64,000 nt of DNA from assembly GCF_019550795.1 (NCBI RefSeq), contig NZ_CP080545.1, forward strand, positions 1,569,501 through 1,633,500, given 5' to 3'. A program made the translations under genes and the position numbers. The notes under the pieces were generated by a model. It was not told the origin of the DNA. It ran no database searches and saw only the letters and a list, made by a program, of their open reading frames with translations. Below are positions 17,560 to 25,794 of the stretch, in pieces (the first letter of the stretch is position 1; every line of letters begins with the position of its first letter). The stretch is from Paenibacillus sp. sptzw28 (GTDB lineage: Bacteria; Bacillota; Bacilli; Paenibacillales; Paenibacillaceae).

Positions 17560-18537
17560 ATGAATGGCGTGAATAAACAAGGACAATATAGAAAATTTGT
17601 TAAAGGGGATGTTTTCCTGAAAAAAATCATTATTATACTTGTAATTGCAGTTGTTATTGTAACAGTGTTTACAGCTTGTGCTAAGAAAACGGCCGACCAC
17701 GGGCCCCACGATGCGGGGGATGCAACTTTGACGCATGTTCATGGCCTCGGTTACTCCAGCGACGGCAAGCGACTTTTTATTCCGGCACATAACGGGCTAA
17801 AAGTATATGCCGACGGCAGGTGGATCGACGCCGCTGGGGAAAAGCACGATTACATGGGTTTTTCAATGGCTGATAACAGCTTTTACAGCAGCGGTCATCC
17901 TGCAGCCGGTTCCGCCTTCAAAAATCCTATGGGTCTGATCAAAAGCACCGATGAAGGGAAATCAATTACCGTTCTTGCTTTAGAAGGCGAAGTGGACCTT
18001 CATTACATGAGTGTGAGTTATCGCACGCATACCCTTTATGTTCTAAATTCTGAGCCAAATTCGAAAATGAAAAAGGCGGGGTTGTTCTACAGTCGAGATG
18101 AAGGTGAGACTTGGGTAAGCAGCCCATTGTCAGGTGTTCTGGGGCAAATTACGTCGCTCGCGGTGCATCCGACACAGGACGCGATTGTCACGATCGGCAC
18201 AACTTCGGGCGCTTATCTTTCAAAGGATAACGGCCAAACGTTTGCCGCTATTTATTCCGGTCAGCCGGTTTCTGCCGTAGCTTTTACGGATCAAGGGGAG
18301 CTACTGATCGGTACCGGAAAATCAGAACTGGTCAGTGTTAATCTGGAAACGAAACAACCTAGCACCATTAAAACGCCGGTGCAAAATGGTGACGCAATTG
18401 TATACCTGTCGGGGAGTCCGACGAATCGGGAAGAGTTGGCCTTCGCCACTGAAAAAAAAGATGTGTATATTTCCAAAGATCATGGCGTCACTTGGCAGCA
18501 CATTGCCGATCAAGGACAACCTGTGAATCATGAATAG
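17560..18537 (+). CDS. BNR/sialidase-like repeat lipoprotein (F510_1955-like)
   Basis: The 325-codon frame encodes a lipoprotein: KKIIIILVIAVVIVTVFTAC forms the signal and lipobox, then a His-rich stretch (DHGPHDAGDATLTHVHGLGY). The body contains Asp-box (BNR) repeats such as STDEGKS, SRDEGETW, SKDNGQTF and SKDHGVTW, implying a beta-propeller outside the membrane. The ATG at 17560 has no ribosome site and would put about 19 extra residues before the signal. AAAGGGG (17602-17608) sits eight bases before an in-frame CTG at 17617, which is the more likely true start. BNR propellers include sialidases, but no catalytic set is visible and no substrate can be named. Confidence 0.8.
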   Translation: MNGVNKQGQYRKFVKGDVFLKKIIIILVIAVVIVTVFTACAKKTADHGPHDAGDATLTHVHGLGYSSDGKRLFIPAHNGLKVYADGRWIDAAGEKHDYMGFSMADNSFYSSGHPAAGSAFKNPMGLIKSTDEGKSITVLALEGEVDLHYMSVSYRTHTLYVLNSEPNSKMKKAGLFYSRDEGETWVSSPLSGVLGQITSLAVHPTQDAIVTIGTTSGAYLSKDNGQTFAAIYSGQPVSAVAFTDQGELLIGTGKSELVSVNLETKQPSTIKTPVQNGDAIVYLSGSPTNREELAFATEKKDVYISKDHGVTWQHIADQGQPVNHE

Positions 18538-18842
18538 GAGGTACGATAATGCACTTATTTATTTCTTTCTTATCGAGATAGAACATAAATAATTGCCGTC
18601 ATCTATTCAACTAATAGGTTCGTAGCTGAGGAGCTTGCTTTGCGGCAGCTCCTTTTACGGGCAGGACCGTGCGTAACCCTGTCATATTCTATAATTCGAC
18701 TAATATTGGGGTGAATTAATTTTATATGGGTGCCAAGTGAACCCTGCCGCGTCGTCAATCCCAAAACCAACATTGTCCATGGTATTCACAGTCCTCCCTT
18801 AGTGGCAGACTCCTCAAGCAATGCTTTCATTCAACTCTCCAA
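18538..18842. other. Intergenic region with a possible truncated gene start
   Basis: AGGAGG at 18536-18541 precedes ATG at 18549, but the frame stops after ten codons (MHLFISFLSR) at 18581. This looks like the start of a former gene cotranscribed with the lipoprotein. The rest of the region, apart from the terminator at 18629-18657, shows nothing I can name. It separates two convergent genes. Confidence 0.4.
18629..18657 (+). terminator. Rho-independent terminator after the BNR lipoprotein gene
   Basis: AGGAGCT pairs with AGCTCCT (18629-18635 with 18647-18653) across an 11-base loop and is followed by TTTT. It lies between convergent genes and probably ends the plus-strand transcript. Confidence 0.6.
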
Positions 18843-20075
18843 TCAATGCCTCTCTTTGGCTTTCTCTCCTAGCCCCAACTTGAGTACTAGCGGTTTTATG
18901 GTAAGGCCCTGAACTAGCAACGAGAATAGTACAACGCTGAACGTCAACACCAATACCGTTTCGCGGCCCTCGAATGATTGAGGCAAGCTTAAAGCAAGTG
19001 CAATCGAAAGACTGCCTTTAAGACCACCCCAATTTAATACAGCTTTCCAGGAGCCTGGGAAGTTTCGTATTTTAGCGGTACTAACGTACAACGCAACAGT
19101 ACGGCCGGCAAGGACAATGATGATAGCTATTGCAATAATATGCCATTTATCCGAAAAGTCGATGTTTTTAATCTCAAGGCCGATCATAAGGAAAATCAGT
19201 GAGTTCGCAATCAACGTTACAACATCCCAAAATGAGTTGATATTGGTGAGCGTCGTTTCAGACATTCCAACTTTTGCCCCGTAGCTGCCCAAGATTAATC
19301 CGCTAACGACGACGGCAATAACACCGGAGACATGGAAATGCTCTGCAATGAAGAAGCTTCCAAAAAAGAGCAGCATAGAAAAGCCGATTTCAAGCGGATA
19401 ATCGTCATACAGACGAATTAGCTGTGAGAACACATATCCCAATATTGCGCCAATGGTAATCCCGCCAAGTACGAACTTCAGAAATAGCCAAATGCCGCTG
19501 CCGATCCCAGCCCAACCCATTTCCATGTATGAAAGCAGGTAGATTGAGGAGATTTGAAATAAAACGACGGCGATCCCATCATTTAACAATGATTCCCCTT
19601 CTATGACAGTCACAATGGACTTCGGAACACCAATCGATTTAAAAATCGTGATGACACTAATTGGATCCGTTGCACTCATTAGTGAAGCAAACGTGAATGC
19701 CACGACCAGTGGTAAATCCATTATGTAGTACGATAATAAGGCAATGATCAGGAATGAAAGGAACGTGCCCCCAAATGCTAAAGCGAGCACAGGTTTCCTT
19801 TGCTCCTTCAAATGTGAGAAAGGCAGTTTCAGTGTCGCATCTCCGAGCAGGATAGGCAAAAACAAGGAAATGATAATGGCTTGAAACACATGGGATTGTG
19901 TGATGTAAGTCTCGGCTTCCTCCAAAAAGGGGATTTGCGTAACACCTAGAAGTAAACCGACAAGGACTAAAGCGATGGAATAAGGCTGATTTAATTTCTT
20001 GGCAGCCGCGATAACAAACATTGAGATTCCCAGCAAAATCAGTAGTTGAATAAATGTAGCATTGAATTCATGCAT
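18843..20075 (-). CDS. CPA1-family Na+/H+ antiporter (NhaP type)
   Basis: Membrane protein of about 410 residues with some 11-12 hydrophobic segments. The central region has MSATDPISVITIF and, further on, ESLLNDGIAVVLF, the ion-binding motifs of CPA1 exchangers; LNWGGLKGSLSIALALSLP is the conserved late helix. It should exchange cytoplasmic Na+ (or K+) for external H+, serving pH and salt balance. I choose ATG at 20075 (MHEFNATF): GGAGG is 11 bases upstream, while the earlier ATGs at 20126 and 20093 lack one. The gene is monocistronic and unrelated in theme to its neighbours. There is no long C-terminal regulatory tail. Confidence 0.92.
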   Translation of the reverse strand: MHEFNATFIQLLILLGISMFVIAAAKKLNQPYSIALVLVGLLLGVTQIPFLEEAETYITQSHVFQAIIISLFLPILLGDATLKLPFSHLKEQRKPVLALAFGGTFLSFLIIALLSYYIMDLPLVVAFTFASLMSATDPISVITIFKSIGVPKSIVTVIEGESLLNDGIAVVLFQISSIYLLSYMEMGWAGIGSGIWLFLKFVLGGITIGAILGYVFSQLIRLYDDYPLEIGFSMLLFFGSFFIAEHFHVSGVIAVVVSGLILGSYGAKVGMSETTLTNINSFWDVVTLIANSLIFLMIGLEIKNIDFSDKWHIIAIAIIIVLAGRTVALYVSTAKIRNFPGSWKAVLNWGGLKGSLSIALALSLPQSFEGRETVLVLTFSVVLFSLLVQGLTIKPLVLKLGLGEKAKERH

Positions 20076-20126
20076 AAACCTCAGTACCTCCATAACCTGT
20101 TGTTCTCTGTCGGATGACAAGAACAT

Positions 20127-20559
20127 AAAAACATCGTTCTCTTCCCGATATTTTGACTTCGACTATGTTTCTAATTATAGCATGGTATCAAGTTGTGAGA
20201 GCCGCAAATATGATAAATCCTCGGGATACTTATTCCGCATTTGCTGTTCATCAAGCTGTGGTGGTCAAGAGTATGTCCGATGTAAATCGGAGTTTCTGAG
20301 CTAGTGGATTTCCCGCTTTGCGCGTACGATGTCCTCATGAAACGTTCGATACTTGTACGTGCTCGGGCGGGTTAGGCCTGCACGCTTTACTTTGGAAAAC
20401 GGTGAACAGTATAATCGTCGACCTATGCAGCGTCTTCCCATTCCCGCCAGCTTCTTAAACAAGCTGTATGATAATAGGTCGCACAGAAAGGGTTTAACTC
20501 CAATTCAAAAATTAAATACATGAATATAATGGCCTTACAGCAGACAGGGAGGAGTCCAA
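20127..20559. other. Intergenic region upstream of antiporter and collagen-like genes
   Basis: This divergent region should contain promoters for the antiporter (minus) and the spore-surface-like group (plus). Open frames here are short and look like chance frames. TACATGAATATAAT near 20517-20530 is an AT-rich candidate promoter element for the plus-strand group, not confirmed. Confidence 0.35.
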
Positions 20560-20607
20560 GTGAATCCGACAAATAATGTAGAGGAGGCATCGAATTGGGG
20601 TGTATAA
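20560..20607 (+). CDS. Possible 15-residue leader peptide overlapping the collagen-like gene
   Basis: GTG at 20560, with GGGAGGAG just upstream, opens a frame VNPTNNVEEASNWGV that stops at 20607. It overlaps the TTG start of the collagen-like gene (20595) by 13 bases and contains that gene's ribosome binding site. It could couple translation or be a chance frame. No similarity is recognised. Confidence 0.3.
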   Translation: MNPTNNVEEASNWGV

Positions 20608-21302
20608 GGAAGCGGAAGTGCAGAACTAGGAAGAGGGAGAACAGACCGAGACTTGTTTGTCTGCCAAGAAGAACAAAGAAACCAGAGAAGAAAAGGAAGA
20701 AAACGGTTTCCAAGCTGTGTCCGTTACCCCGGCGCCGTGCTGTGTCCTTGAACGGTACGAAAAGACTACAAGGCTCACGGGGGGATCCGGGAGCTGCAGG
20801 GCAGAGGGGTGGACGCGGTTTAACAGGTCCAACTGGTACAGAAGGACCACAGGGTTTGCCGGGAGTTCAAGGCCCCGCTGGGCCACAAGGATCTGAAGGC
20901 ATTCCAGGACCTCAGGGCCCTCGGGGTTTGCAGGGTTCTCAAGGACCACAAGGCCCACGGGGCACTCAGGGTATTCAGGGCCCGCCGGGACCCTCGGTTG
21001 TACCGGACATCGCGATTCTTGCGGATGATCAAAGGTTTTTTTATATTGTACCTTCAGATATTGAGGGTAACACGGTAATACCGGCTAATCAGTTCATTAA
21101 CGATAATGGAAGTATGACAGCCGAATTCTTAAATACGGGACCAAATAGCATTACTAACGTTTACATTAACGGCATATTGCAGCAAAGCGGCTTGTACGCT
21201 GTAAGTTTGAACGAAATTACCATTTTTCCCGATTCCACAATCTATGCCGGTGCATCCATTATTATAGAAATTGTTCAATTTACAGTTCAAATAATCGTTT
21301 AA
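20595..21302 (+). CDS. Collagen-like protein with DUF4183-type C-terminus, probable spore surface
   Basis: Protein of 235 residues in three parts. Residues 1-59 are extremely basic, with more than half Lys or Arg in places and several Cys. Residues about 60-134 are 25 uninterrupted Gly-X-Y triplets (GPQGLPGVQGPAGPQ and so on), which should form a collagen triple helix. Residues 135-235 match DUF4183 (ITNVYINGILQQSGLYAV, later IIIEIVQF), a domain found at the end of exosporium or spore-coat proteins in Bacilli. The TTG start follows GAGGAGG at seven bases. There is no signal peptide, as expected for a protein assembled in the mother cell. It forms a group with the next two genes. The basic N-terminus could also reflect an upstream frameshift, as its composition is unlike the rest. 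Confidence 0.85.
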   Translation: MGCIRKRKCRTRKRENRPRLVCLPRRTKKPEKKRKKTVSKLCPLPRRRAVSLNGTKRLQGSRGDPGAAGQRGGRGLTGPTGTEGPQGLPGVQGPAGPQGSEGIPGPQGPRGLQGSQGPQGPRGTQGIQGPPGPSVVPDIAILADDQRFFYIVPSDIEGNTVIPANQFINDNGSMTAEFLNTGPNSITNVYINGILQQSGLYAVSLNEITIFPDSTIYAGASIIIEIVQFTVQIIV

Positions 21303-21385
21303 TAAAAATCCATTAATAGCTTGGTTTAAATACCCTTCCGCTTGCTTGATCAAGACATACTATATGGGGAAGGGAGGTGGACAAG

Positions 21386-21670
21386 ATGGCGATAATTAAA
21401 CCCTTTGTCGCTGGCAGAAGGTTTTCCGCTACGGCTGGCAGCGGAACCGGAACCGGTGCGGCTTATGCTATTGCCGCTACTGCGTTTACAACTGACGCAG
21501 GCGTAGCAGCTACAGCATTTCCCGCATCGTATGCTTATTATAATCTATATATTAATGCAGTCATCCAAACAGCGGATACCTCATCAGTGACGACTACTGC
21601 GATTACGATCCCTGACGGGGATGAGCTGGATGGCGCGACTCCGATTATGGTCGAATTTGTAATCACTTAG
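21386..21670 (+). CDS. Small DUF4183-domain protein, probable spore surface component
   Basis: Protein of 94 residues consisting almost entirely of a DUF4183 module: FPASYAYYNLYINAVIQTAD, then TTAITIPDGDELDGATPIMV. The N-terminal part is rich in Ala, Gly and Thr. ATG at 21386 is chosen because AGGGAGG ends eight bases before it; GTG at 21377 overlaps that site. It lies 83 bases after the collagen-like gene, whose C-terminal domain is related, so the two proteins may co-assemble. There is no signal peptide or membrane segment. Confidence 0.82.
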   Translation: MAIIKPFVAGRRFSATAGSGTGTGAAYAIAATAFTTDAGVAATAFPASYAYYNLYINAVIQTADTSSVTTTAITIPDGDELDGATPIMVEFVIT

Positions 21671-22135
21671 CATTCGGATATTCGATAATCCTTCTGCCCC
21701 GCGTTGGAGAACCTGCTTTTCGAACACTGAATGATTGAAATGTAAAATAAACACCGTGGTTTTTCTAGGAAGAAGCCGGCAAGCTGCAGCTTGCCGGCTT
21801 CTTCCTCTTACTCATCGTCTTGTCGATAGTACAACGTTAAGTACCAGTTGATTTTCAATGAGCGGATACCGCAGTCCGTCTGTTTTCCCGGGTAGGAAAA
21901 CTGAGCGTTCAATATGCCGGCGGCCACGAACGTCACGACCTCCAGTGAAGCTAATGATGGGTGAGGCCTGTGCGTTAATACAAAGACGTGAAGGCTGCCG
22001 AAAGGGCAATGTGTCGGCAGTCTAATTGTGCTGCAGTCCTAGACCCTATAAAATGCCGTTACCACAAGTGGAAGAATGAATAAACATAGATAATAGTTGC
22101 TTTTATTGACTATATAACTTAAGGAGGGGAATAAG
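21671..22135. other. Intergenic region with a perfect palindrome
   Basis: Apart from the palindrome at 21767-21806, no supported gene is seen. A minus-strand open frame at 21812-22009 (65 residues) has no recognisable domain and no clear ribosome site. The 3' part leads into the strong AAGGAGGGG of the SHAEG-repeat gene; CATAGATAAT near 22085 resembles a mother-cell sigma factor -10 but is only a suggestion. Confidence 0.4.
21767..21806. repeat. Perfect 40-base palindrome (20-base arms, no loop)
   Basis: AGGAAGAAGCCGGCAAGCTG is followed directly by its exact reverse complement. In RNA the centre would open into a small loop and leave a very stable hairpin. The tail after it (CTTACTC) is poor in T, so it is not a textbook terminator, but it lies about 100 bases after the DUF4183 stop and may end that transcript or stabilise its 3' end. 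Confidence 0.85.
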
Positions 22136-22960
22136 TTGGCATGCAACGGAATAAATACGACTGCAAGTGGCATGGGAGCTTGTGCGGAAGGCATTGAAAC
22201 AACTGCGAGCGGTGTCGGTGCCCATGCGGAAGGTTATCGGACGATTGCATCTTTCAATACGGCACATGCGGAAGGCAGCACGACGACGTCCAGCGGCAGC
22301 GCCTCTCATTCTGAAGGCTACCTAACGAATGCGAGCGCCGACACCGCCCATGCAGAGGGATACGGTACTACCGCCAGTGGGGCTGGCTCACATGCGGAAG
22401 GATATTTAACCACCTCTTCGGGAACGACGTCGCACGCCGAAGGCAGTTTAACGACAGCATCGGGCCTTAATGCTCATGCCGAAGGCCAGGGAAACACGGC
22501 AAGCGGCAACGCTTCACACGCGGAAGGCGGTGGTCTGGACCAGCTTGATCAATCTGCTCCGAATTTGGCGAGTGGACCGAGCTCTCACGCGGAAGGTGTA
22601 GGTACGATCGCCAGCGGGTTCGGCGCTCATGCGGAAGGAGGTATTAATAATATAAGTTTCTCTTCCGGGCCGGTGGCAAGTGGAGATTTTTCTCATGCGG
22701 AGGGGTTCGGTGGAACTACGGCCAGCGGGATCGGGTCGCATGCAGAGGGTTTCCTTTCGGTTGCAAGCGAGTTTGCTTCCCATGCTGAAGGGTATATAAC
22801 TGATTCCAGTGGGTTTGGTTCTCACTCTGAAGGACAATTCACGGTATCGAGCGGACCTGCTTCTCATGCGGAAGGGACGAATACGCGTTCAACAGGAGTC
22901 GGTTCTCATTCCGAAGGCTCCCTTACCGTTGCGGATGCCTCGTATTCTCATGCAGGAGGA
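22136..22960 (+). repeat. Degenerate 42-base tandem repeats encoding SHAEG units
   Basis: Eighteen in-frame units, most of 42 bases, encode the consensus xxTTASGxxSHAEG. Units 10, 12 and 13 are longer (23, 22 and 15 residues). Nucleotide identity between units is moderate, which suggests old duplication under protein-level constraint. Confidence 0.85.
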
Positions 22961-23662
22961 TTAAACACGAATACGGGGGGCTTGGAGGGGGCCTTTATTA
23001 TCGGACAAAATGCGATTGCGGCCTATCCTTATTCTTTTCATCTCGGAAACGGCCTTGTCGATGGACCAACTCTTAACGCTTCAATACTGGATAATGCAGG
23101 AAACCTTAGGCTTGATGGTTCTCTAATCTCTTCAGGGGCTGCGGATTTTGCTGAAATGTTTGAAACCTCAGATGCCAATCCGATTGAACCTGGATATTTT
23201 GTTACTTTCGACGGTGAAAGCGATAAAATAAGAAAAGCAACTGCAGCTGACGATTATATCCTTGGGATTGTAAGCGCAAACCCGGCTGTAATTGCAGATG
23301 CAAGCGACTTGCGATGGCATAAACTCTTTCTTACAGACGAATGGGGCAGAACTCAGTATCATGAAGTTAGCGTACCCGTAAAAGCAGTCGGAGGGGGGAA
23401 TGTGATTTCTCCGTCTTCGACGAAAAGAGAACCGATCTTAAACCCTGAATACGATCCTTCCAATACTTATGTTTCGCGTTTGCTCCGTCCTGAATGGGTC
23501 TCCGTCGGTTTGCTTGGGAAATTGCTGGTTCATGATGACGGATCATGCAAAATCGGCAAATACGCCAAATCGAATAATGAAGGGATTGCCACGGATTCCA
23601 ATGAAGGATACCGGGTAATGAAACGAACCGGGCCAAACCAAATTTTGGTACTGGTGAAGTAG
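22136..23662 (+). CDS. SHAEG-repeat protein with Peptidase_G2-like autoproteolytic C-terminus
   Basis: Protein of 508 residues. Residues 1-275 are 18 degenerate repeats, mostly 14 residues long, each ending in (S/A)H(A/S)EG, related to the head repeats of trimeric surface fibres. Residues about 285-508 (AFIIGQNAIAAYPYSFHLGN, SSGAADFAEMFETSD, GYFVTFDGESDKI, WVSVGLLGKLLVHDDGSC) match the Peptidase_G2 domain known from Bacillus phage appendage proteins, where it cleaves itself off. The TTG start follows AAGGAGGGG. There is no signal peptide. Next to two DUF4183 proteins it may be a spore appendage or surface fibre; a prophage tail origin is possible, but no other phage gene is near. Confidence 0.85.
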   Translation: MACNGINTTASGMGACAEGIETTASGVGAHAEGYRTIASFNTAHAEGSTTTSSGSASHSEGYLTNASADTAHAEGYGTTASGAGSHAEGYLTTSSGTTSHAEGSLTTASGLNAHAEGQGNTASGNASHAEGGGLDQLDQSAPNLASGPSSHAEGVGTIASGFGAHAEGGINNISFSSGPVASGDFSHAEGFGGTTASGIGSHAEGFLSVASEFASHAEGYITDSSGFGSHSEGQFTVSSGPASHAEGTNTRSTGVGSHSEGSLTVADASYSHAGGLNTNTGGLEGAFIIGQNAIAAYPYSFHLGNGLVDGPTLNASILDNAGNLRLDGSLISSGAADFAEMFETSDANPIEPGYFVTFDGESDKIRKATAADDYILGIVSANPAVIADASDLRWHKLFLTDEWGRTQYHEVSVPVKAVGGGNVISPSSTKREPILNPEYDPSNTYVSRLLRPEWVSVGLLGKLLVHDDGSCKIGKYAKSNNEGIATDSNEGYRVMKRTGPNQILVLVK

Positions 23663-23765
23663 ACGTACGCTGGTTTCTGTCTGGCAATTCTCATGCTCGT
23701 TTAACGATTACATCCTAGACAAAATGTTCCCACCAAGAGAATATAATGCCCCGTTGAGACACGGG

Positions 23766-24045
23766 AGGGTCTGTCAAATTTTGTGTAAACTCTATCCATG
23801 CCTTCCCCCGAGGGGGATTTTATTGCAGTTGCTGTCCGATGCGGCCCGGATAGAATAGGGAGAGCTGCAGCATTTGACCCAAGTCTTGAACACGGCCTGT
23901 CCATTTACACGTGACATCCATGGTGATCAGATACAGCATTTTCAATAAGGGTTCATCCGTCTGAAAGATGCTTTTCCCTTCGTCACTTTGCGCAGTTGGC
24001 GATGGTAACTCTTGATGATAGATTCCATCGCTTTTTAAAAACTAA
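23766..24045 (-). mobile_element. IS256-family insertion sequence remnant (transposase 3' end plus terminal repeat)
   Basis: Read on the minus strand, 24045 to 23820 encodes the end of an IS256-type transposase: KAMESIIKSYHRQLRKVTKG, then after a one-base frameshift near 23970 SIFQTDEPLLKMLYLITMD, and a stop at 23820-23822. About 30 bases beyond the stop is GAGTTTACACAAAATTTGAC (minus strand, 23773-23792), which resembles the terminal inverted repeat of this family. The 5' two thirds of the transposase and the other end are missing, so the element is dead. Confidence 0.8.
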
Positions 24046-24118
24046 AAATTTCCCCATATATAATTGCTGAATACTGGACTGTTGGAGAGCCTGATGTCTT
24101 CACAATTCCGGTTATGAT

Positions 24119-24768
24119 TGCCGCTATCAGGTGGTACATATTCAACTCACAGAAGGCGATAGCGAGAAGCTCAAAATGCGATACGAAGAATTCGACCGAA
24201 CCGTGTCATGCGAGTTTGTTTGCTTGAATCCTCGGGAAGCGGCTGTTATTTACTTCCTGGATTCACACTGTACGAAACGATCATTGAACTGGAGCTCCAG
24301 CAGATCATTCCTCCTTCCAATCTATTTGACGAGCTCAAGAAAGAAACGCTGGCAGACACGATCGCATCGATTCGAAGCCTTTCCGAACGTAATGGGGTCC
24401 ATGTACGGGATTCGGTCAATCATAAGCAAGCCAAAGTCATTTTCAAGCTGAAAGCCTATATCGATGAGCATTTGCACGACGAGCTTTCGCTCAACATTCT
24501 TTCCGAAGTGGCATCGCACGCTCCCGGGTACATTTCCACCTTATTCGGCGAAGTGATGAACGAATCGTTTACCGAATACGTGACCAGAATGAGACTCGAA
24601 AAAGCCGCCCGCTTGTTGCGAGAGGACGATAAGTTGTCCGTTATGGAAATCGCATCACTTGTCGGGTATCGAAACGTGCAATATTTTCATGTTAAATTCA
24701 AGGCCCGATTTGGTATTACTCCGGTTCAGTACAGGCAAACGAAACAAACGCCGGGTACAACCAATTAG
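24119..24768 (+). pseudogene. AraC-family regulator remnant, truncated and frameshifted
   Basis: The frame at 24119-24270 (QLTEGDSEKLKMRYEEFDRT) and a second frame from about 24270 (YETIIELELQQIIPPSN) look like consecutive parts of one YesN-like regulator joined by a frameshift. The second frame runs to 24768 and ends in two AraC helix-turn-helix motifs (LNILSEVASHAPGYISTLFG; VMEIASLVGYRNVQYFHVKF). The receiver domain is missing. It borders the IS256 remnant, so insertion and deletion probably removed the 5' part. The DNA-binding half could still be made from ATG/GTG starts near 24208, but a function is doubtful. Confidence 0.75.
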
Positions 24769-24850
24769 CGATTTCTCCATAGTCAATTCTGTTTACGGCT
24801 GCGCGGTTTCTTCCATTGATACAACGTAAAAAAAAGGGGAGGTCAAAGCG

Positions 24851-25198
24851 ATGGTACAAATAAAGAGGCAAAGAAAGAAAATTTTGCAGGGTTTAACGGG
24901 CATCGTCTTGTCTATGTCGCTGTCGCTGGCCGTAGTCGGTTGCGGTGACTTAAGCGATCACGGGACTCCAGCGAAGTCGCCCGTTACTGCGAAGCCCGAG
25001 GTGAGCGAACAACGGATCGAGATTACGTGGGCGAACAACTTCAACGCTCCTGAAGCCGACGACAACTATGTGCATAAACAGCTGGAGCAGAAATTAACTA
25101 CTACAGCCGGAGTATTGTTCAAGCTTCTCAGGCAGCTGCCGGCGGGCGGGATGATGAACTGCTGCAGATCGGCAAGACCAAACCCCGGGGCCCTGTGA
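24851..25198 (+). pseudogene. Sugar-binding lipoprotein stub
   Basis: GGGGAGG precedes ATG at 24851. About 82 codons encode a lipoprotein signal (basic start, hydrophobic core, lipobox VVGC) and the start of a binding protein (RIEITWANNFNAPEADDNYV). After about 25093 the frame reads nonsense into a GH1 gene and stops at 25198. The normal protein would be about 500-560 residues (LplA-like). The promoter and ribosome site appear intact, so a short lipopeptide may still be made. Confidence 0.8.
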
Positions 25199-25623
25199 CT
25201 GCATTAGGTTGGGAGATCCACGCCGCTTCTTTATACAAGCTGCTCACCCGGGTGCAGCGGGACTACACGGGAGAATTGCCGCTCTTCATTACCGAGAACG
25301 GAGCGGCGATGGATGATGAGTGCGCAGGAGACAAGGTCGCCGATCCCCGGCGGATTGAATACGTGCATCAGCATTTGGCTGCAGCGCACCGCTTCATCCG
25401 GGAAGGCGGGCCGCTGGCGGGCTATTATTTCTGGTCGTTCATGGACAATTTTGAATGGGCGTTCGGCTATGACAAACGTTTCGGGATGGTCTATGTCGAT
25501 TATGAAACTCAGAAACGAACCGTGAAGGACAGCGCTTACTGGTACAGGGATGTTATCGGGAACAACGGTGTAACGGATTTACCTGAAATATTCGCGGAAC
25601 AGAGCGGCAGTGTAGATAAATAG
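25093..25623 (+). pseudogene. GH1 beta-glucosidase C-terminal remnant
   Basis: From 25093 the frame reads INYYSRSIVQAS, then KTKPRGPVTALGWEIHAASL, FITENGAAMDD (nucleophile Glu of GH1) and YYFWSFMDNFEWAFGYDKRF, ending at 25623. This is about the last 175 residues of a family 1 glycosidase, normally about 450. The acid/base (NEP) half is missing, so no catalysis is possible. The join to the binding-protein stub at 25090-25096 is out of frame, the mark of a deletion between two genes of a former beta-glucoside locus. Confidence 0.88.
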
Positions 25624-25662
25624 CATATTAGAAAGCCGGCGGCGCGGTCGCGGCGTGGACGA

Positions 25663-25697
25663 CGGAGCAGGAATAAGCGATTTGTTCCTGCTCTTTC
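25663..25697 (+). terminator. Rho-independent terminator after the GH1 remnant
   Basis: GAGCAGGAA pairs with TTCCTGCTC around an 11-base loop, followed by TTTCC. It lies 40 bases after the GH1 stop. Confidence 0.65.
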
Positions 25698-25794
25698 CTA
25701 TGTGAGAATTAGCTCATATGCCGCGCTGCGTAATATGGCAGGAGCGCCGACACACAATCCGCTCATCCCATACGTTCAGTCCCTTAGAATGGTA

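Noticed and set aside
21812..22009. Minus-strand frame of 65 codons in the gap between DUF4183 and SHAEG genes
   Set aside because: Reads like protein in places, but no ribosome site, start context or known family supports it.
22136..22960. Tandem repeats considered as a CRISPR array
   Set aside because: Units are in-frame coding repeats with no distinct spacers, and no cas genes are present.
22136..23662. Prophage region
   Set aside because: Only one protein has a phage-like domain; no integrase, terminase, capsid or tail genes are in the window.
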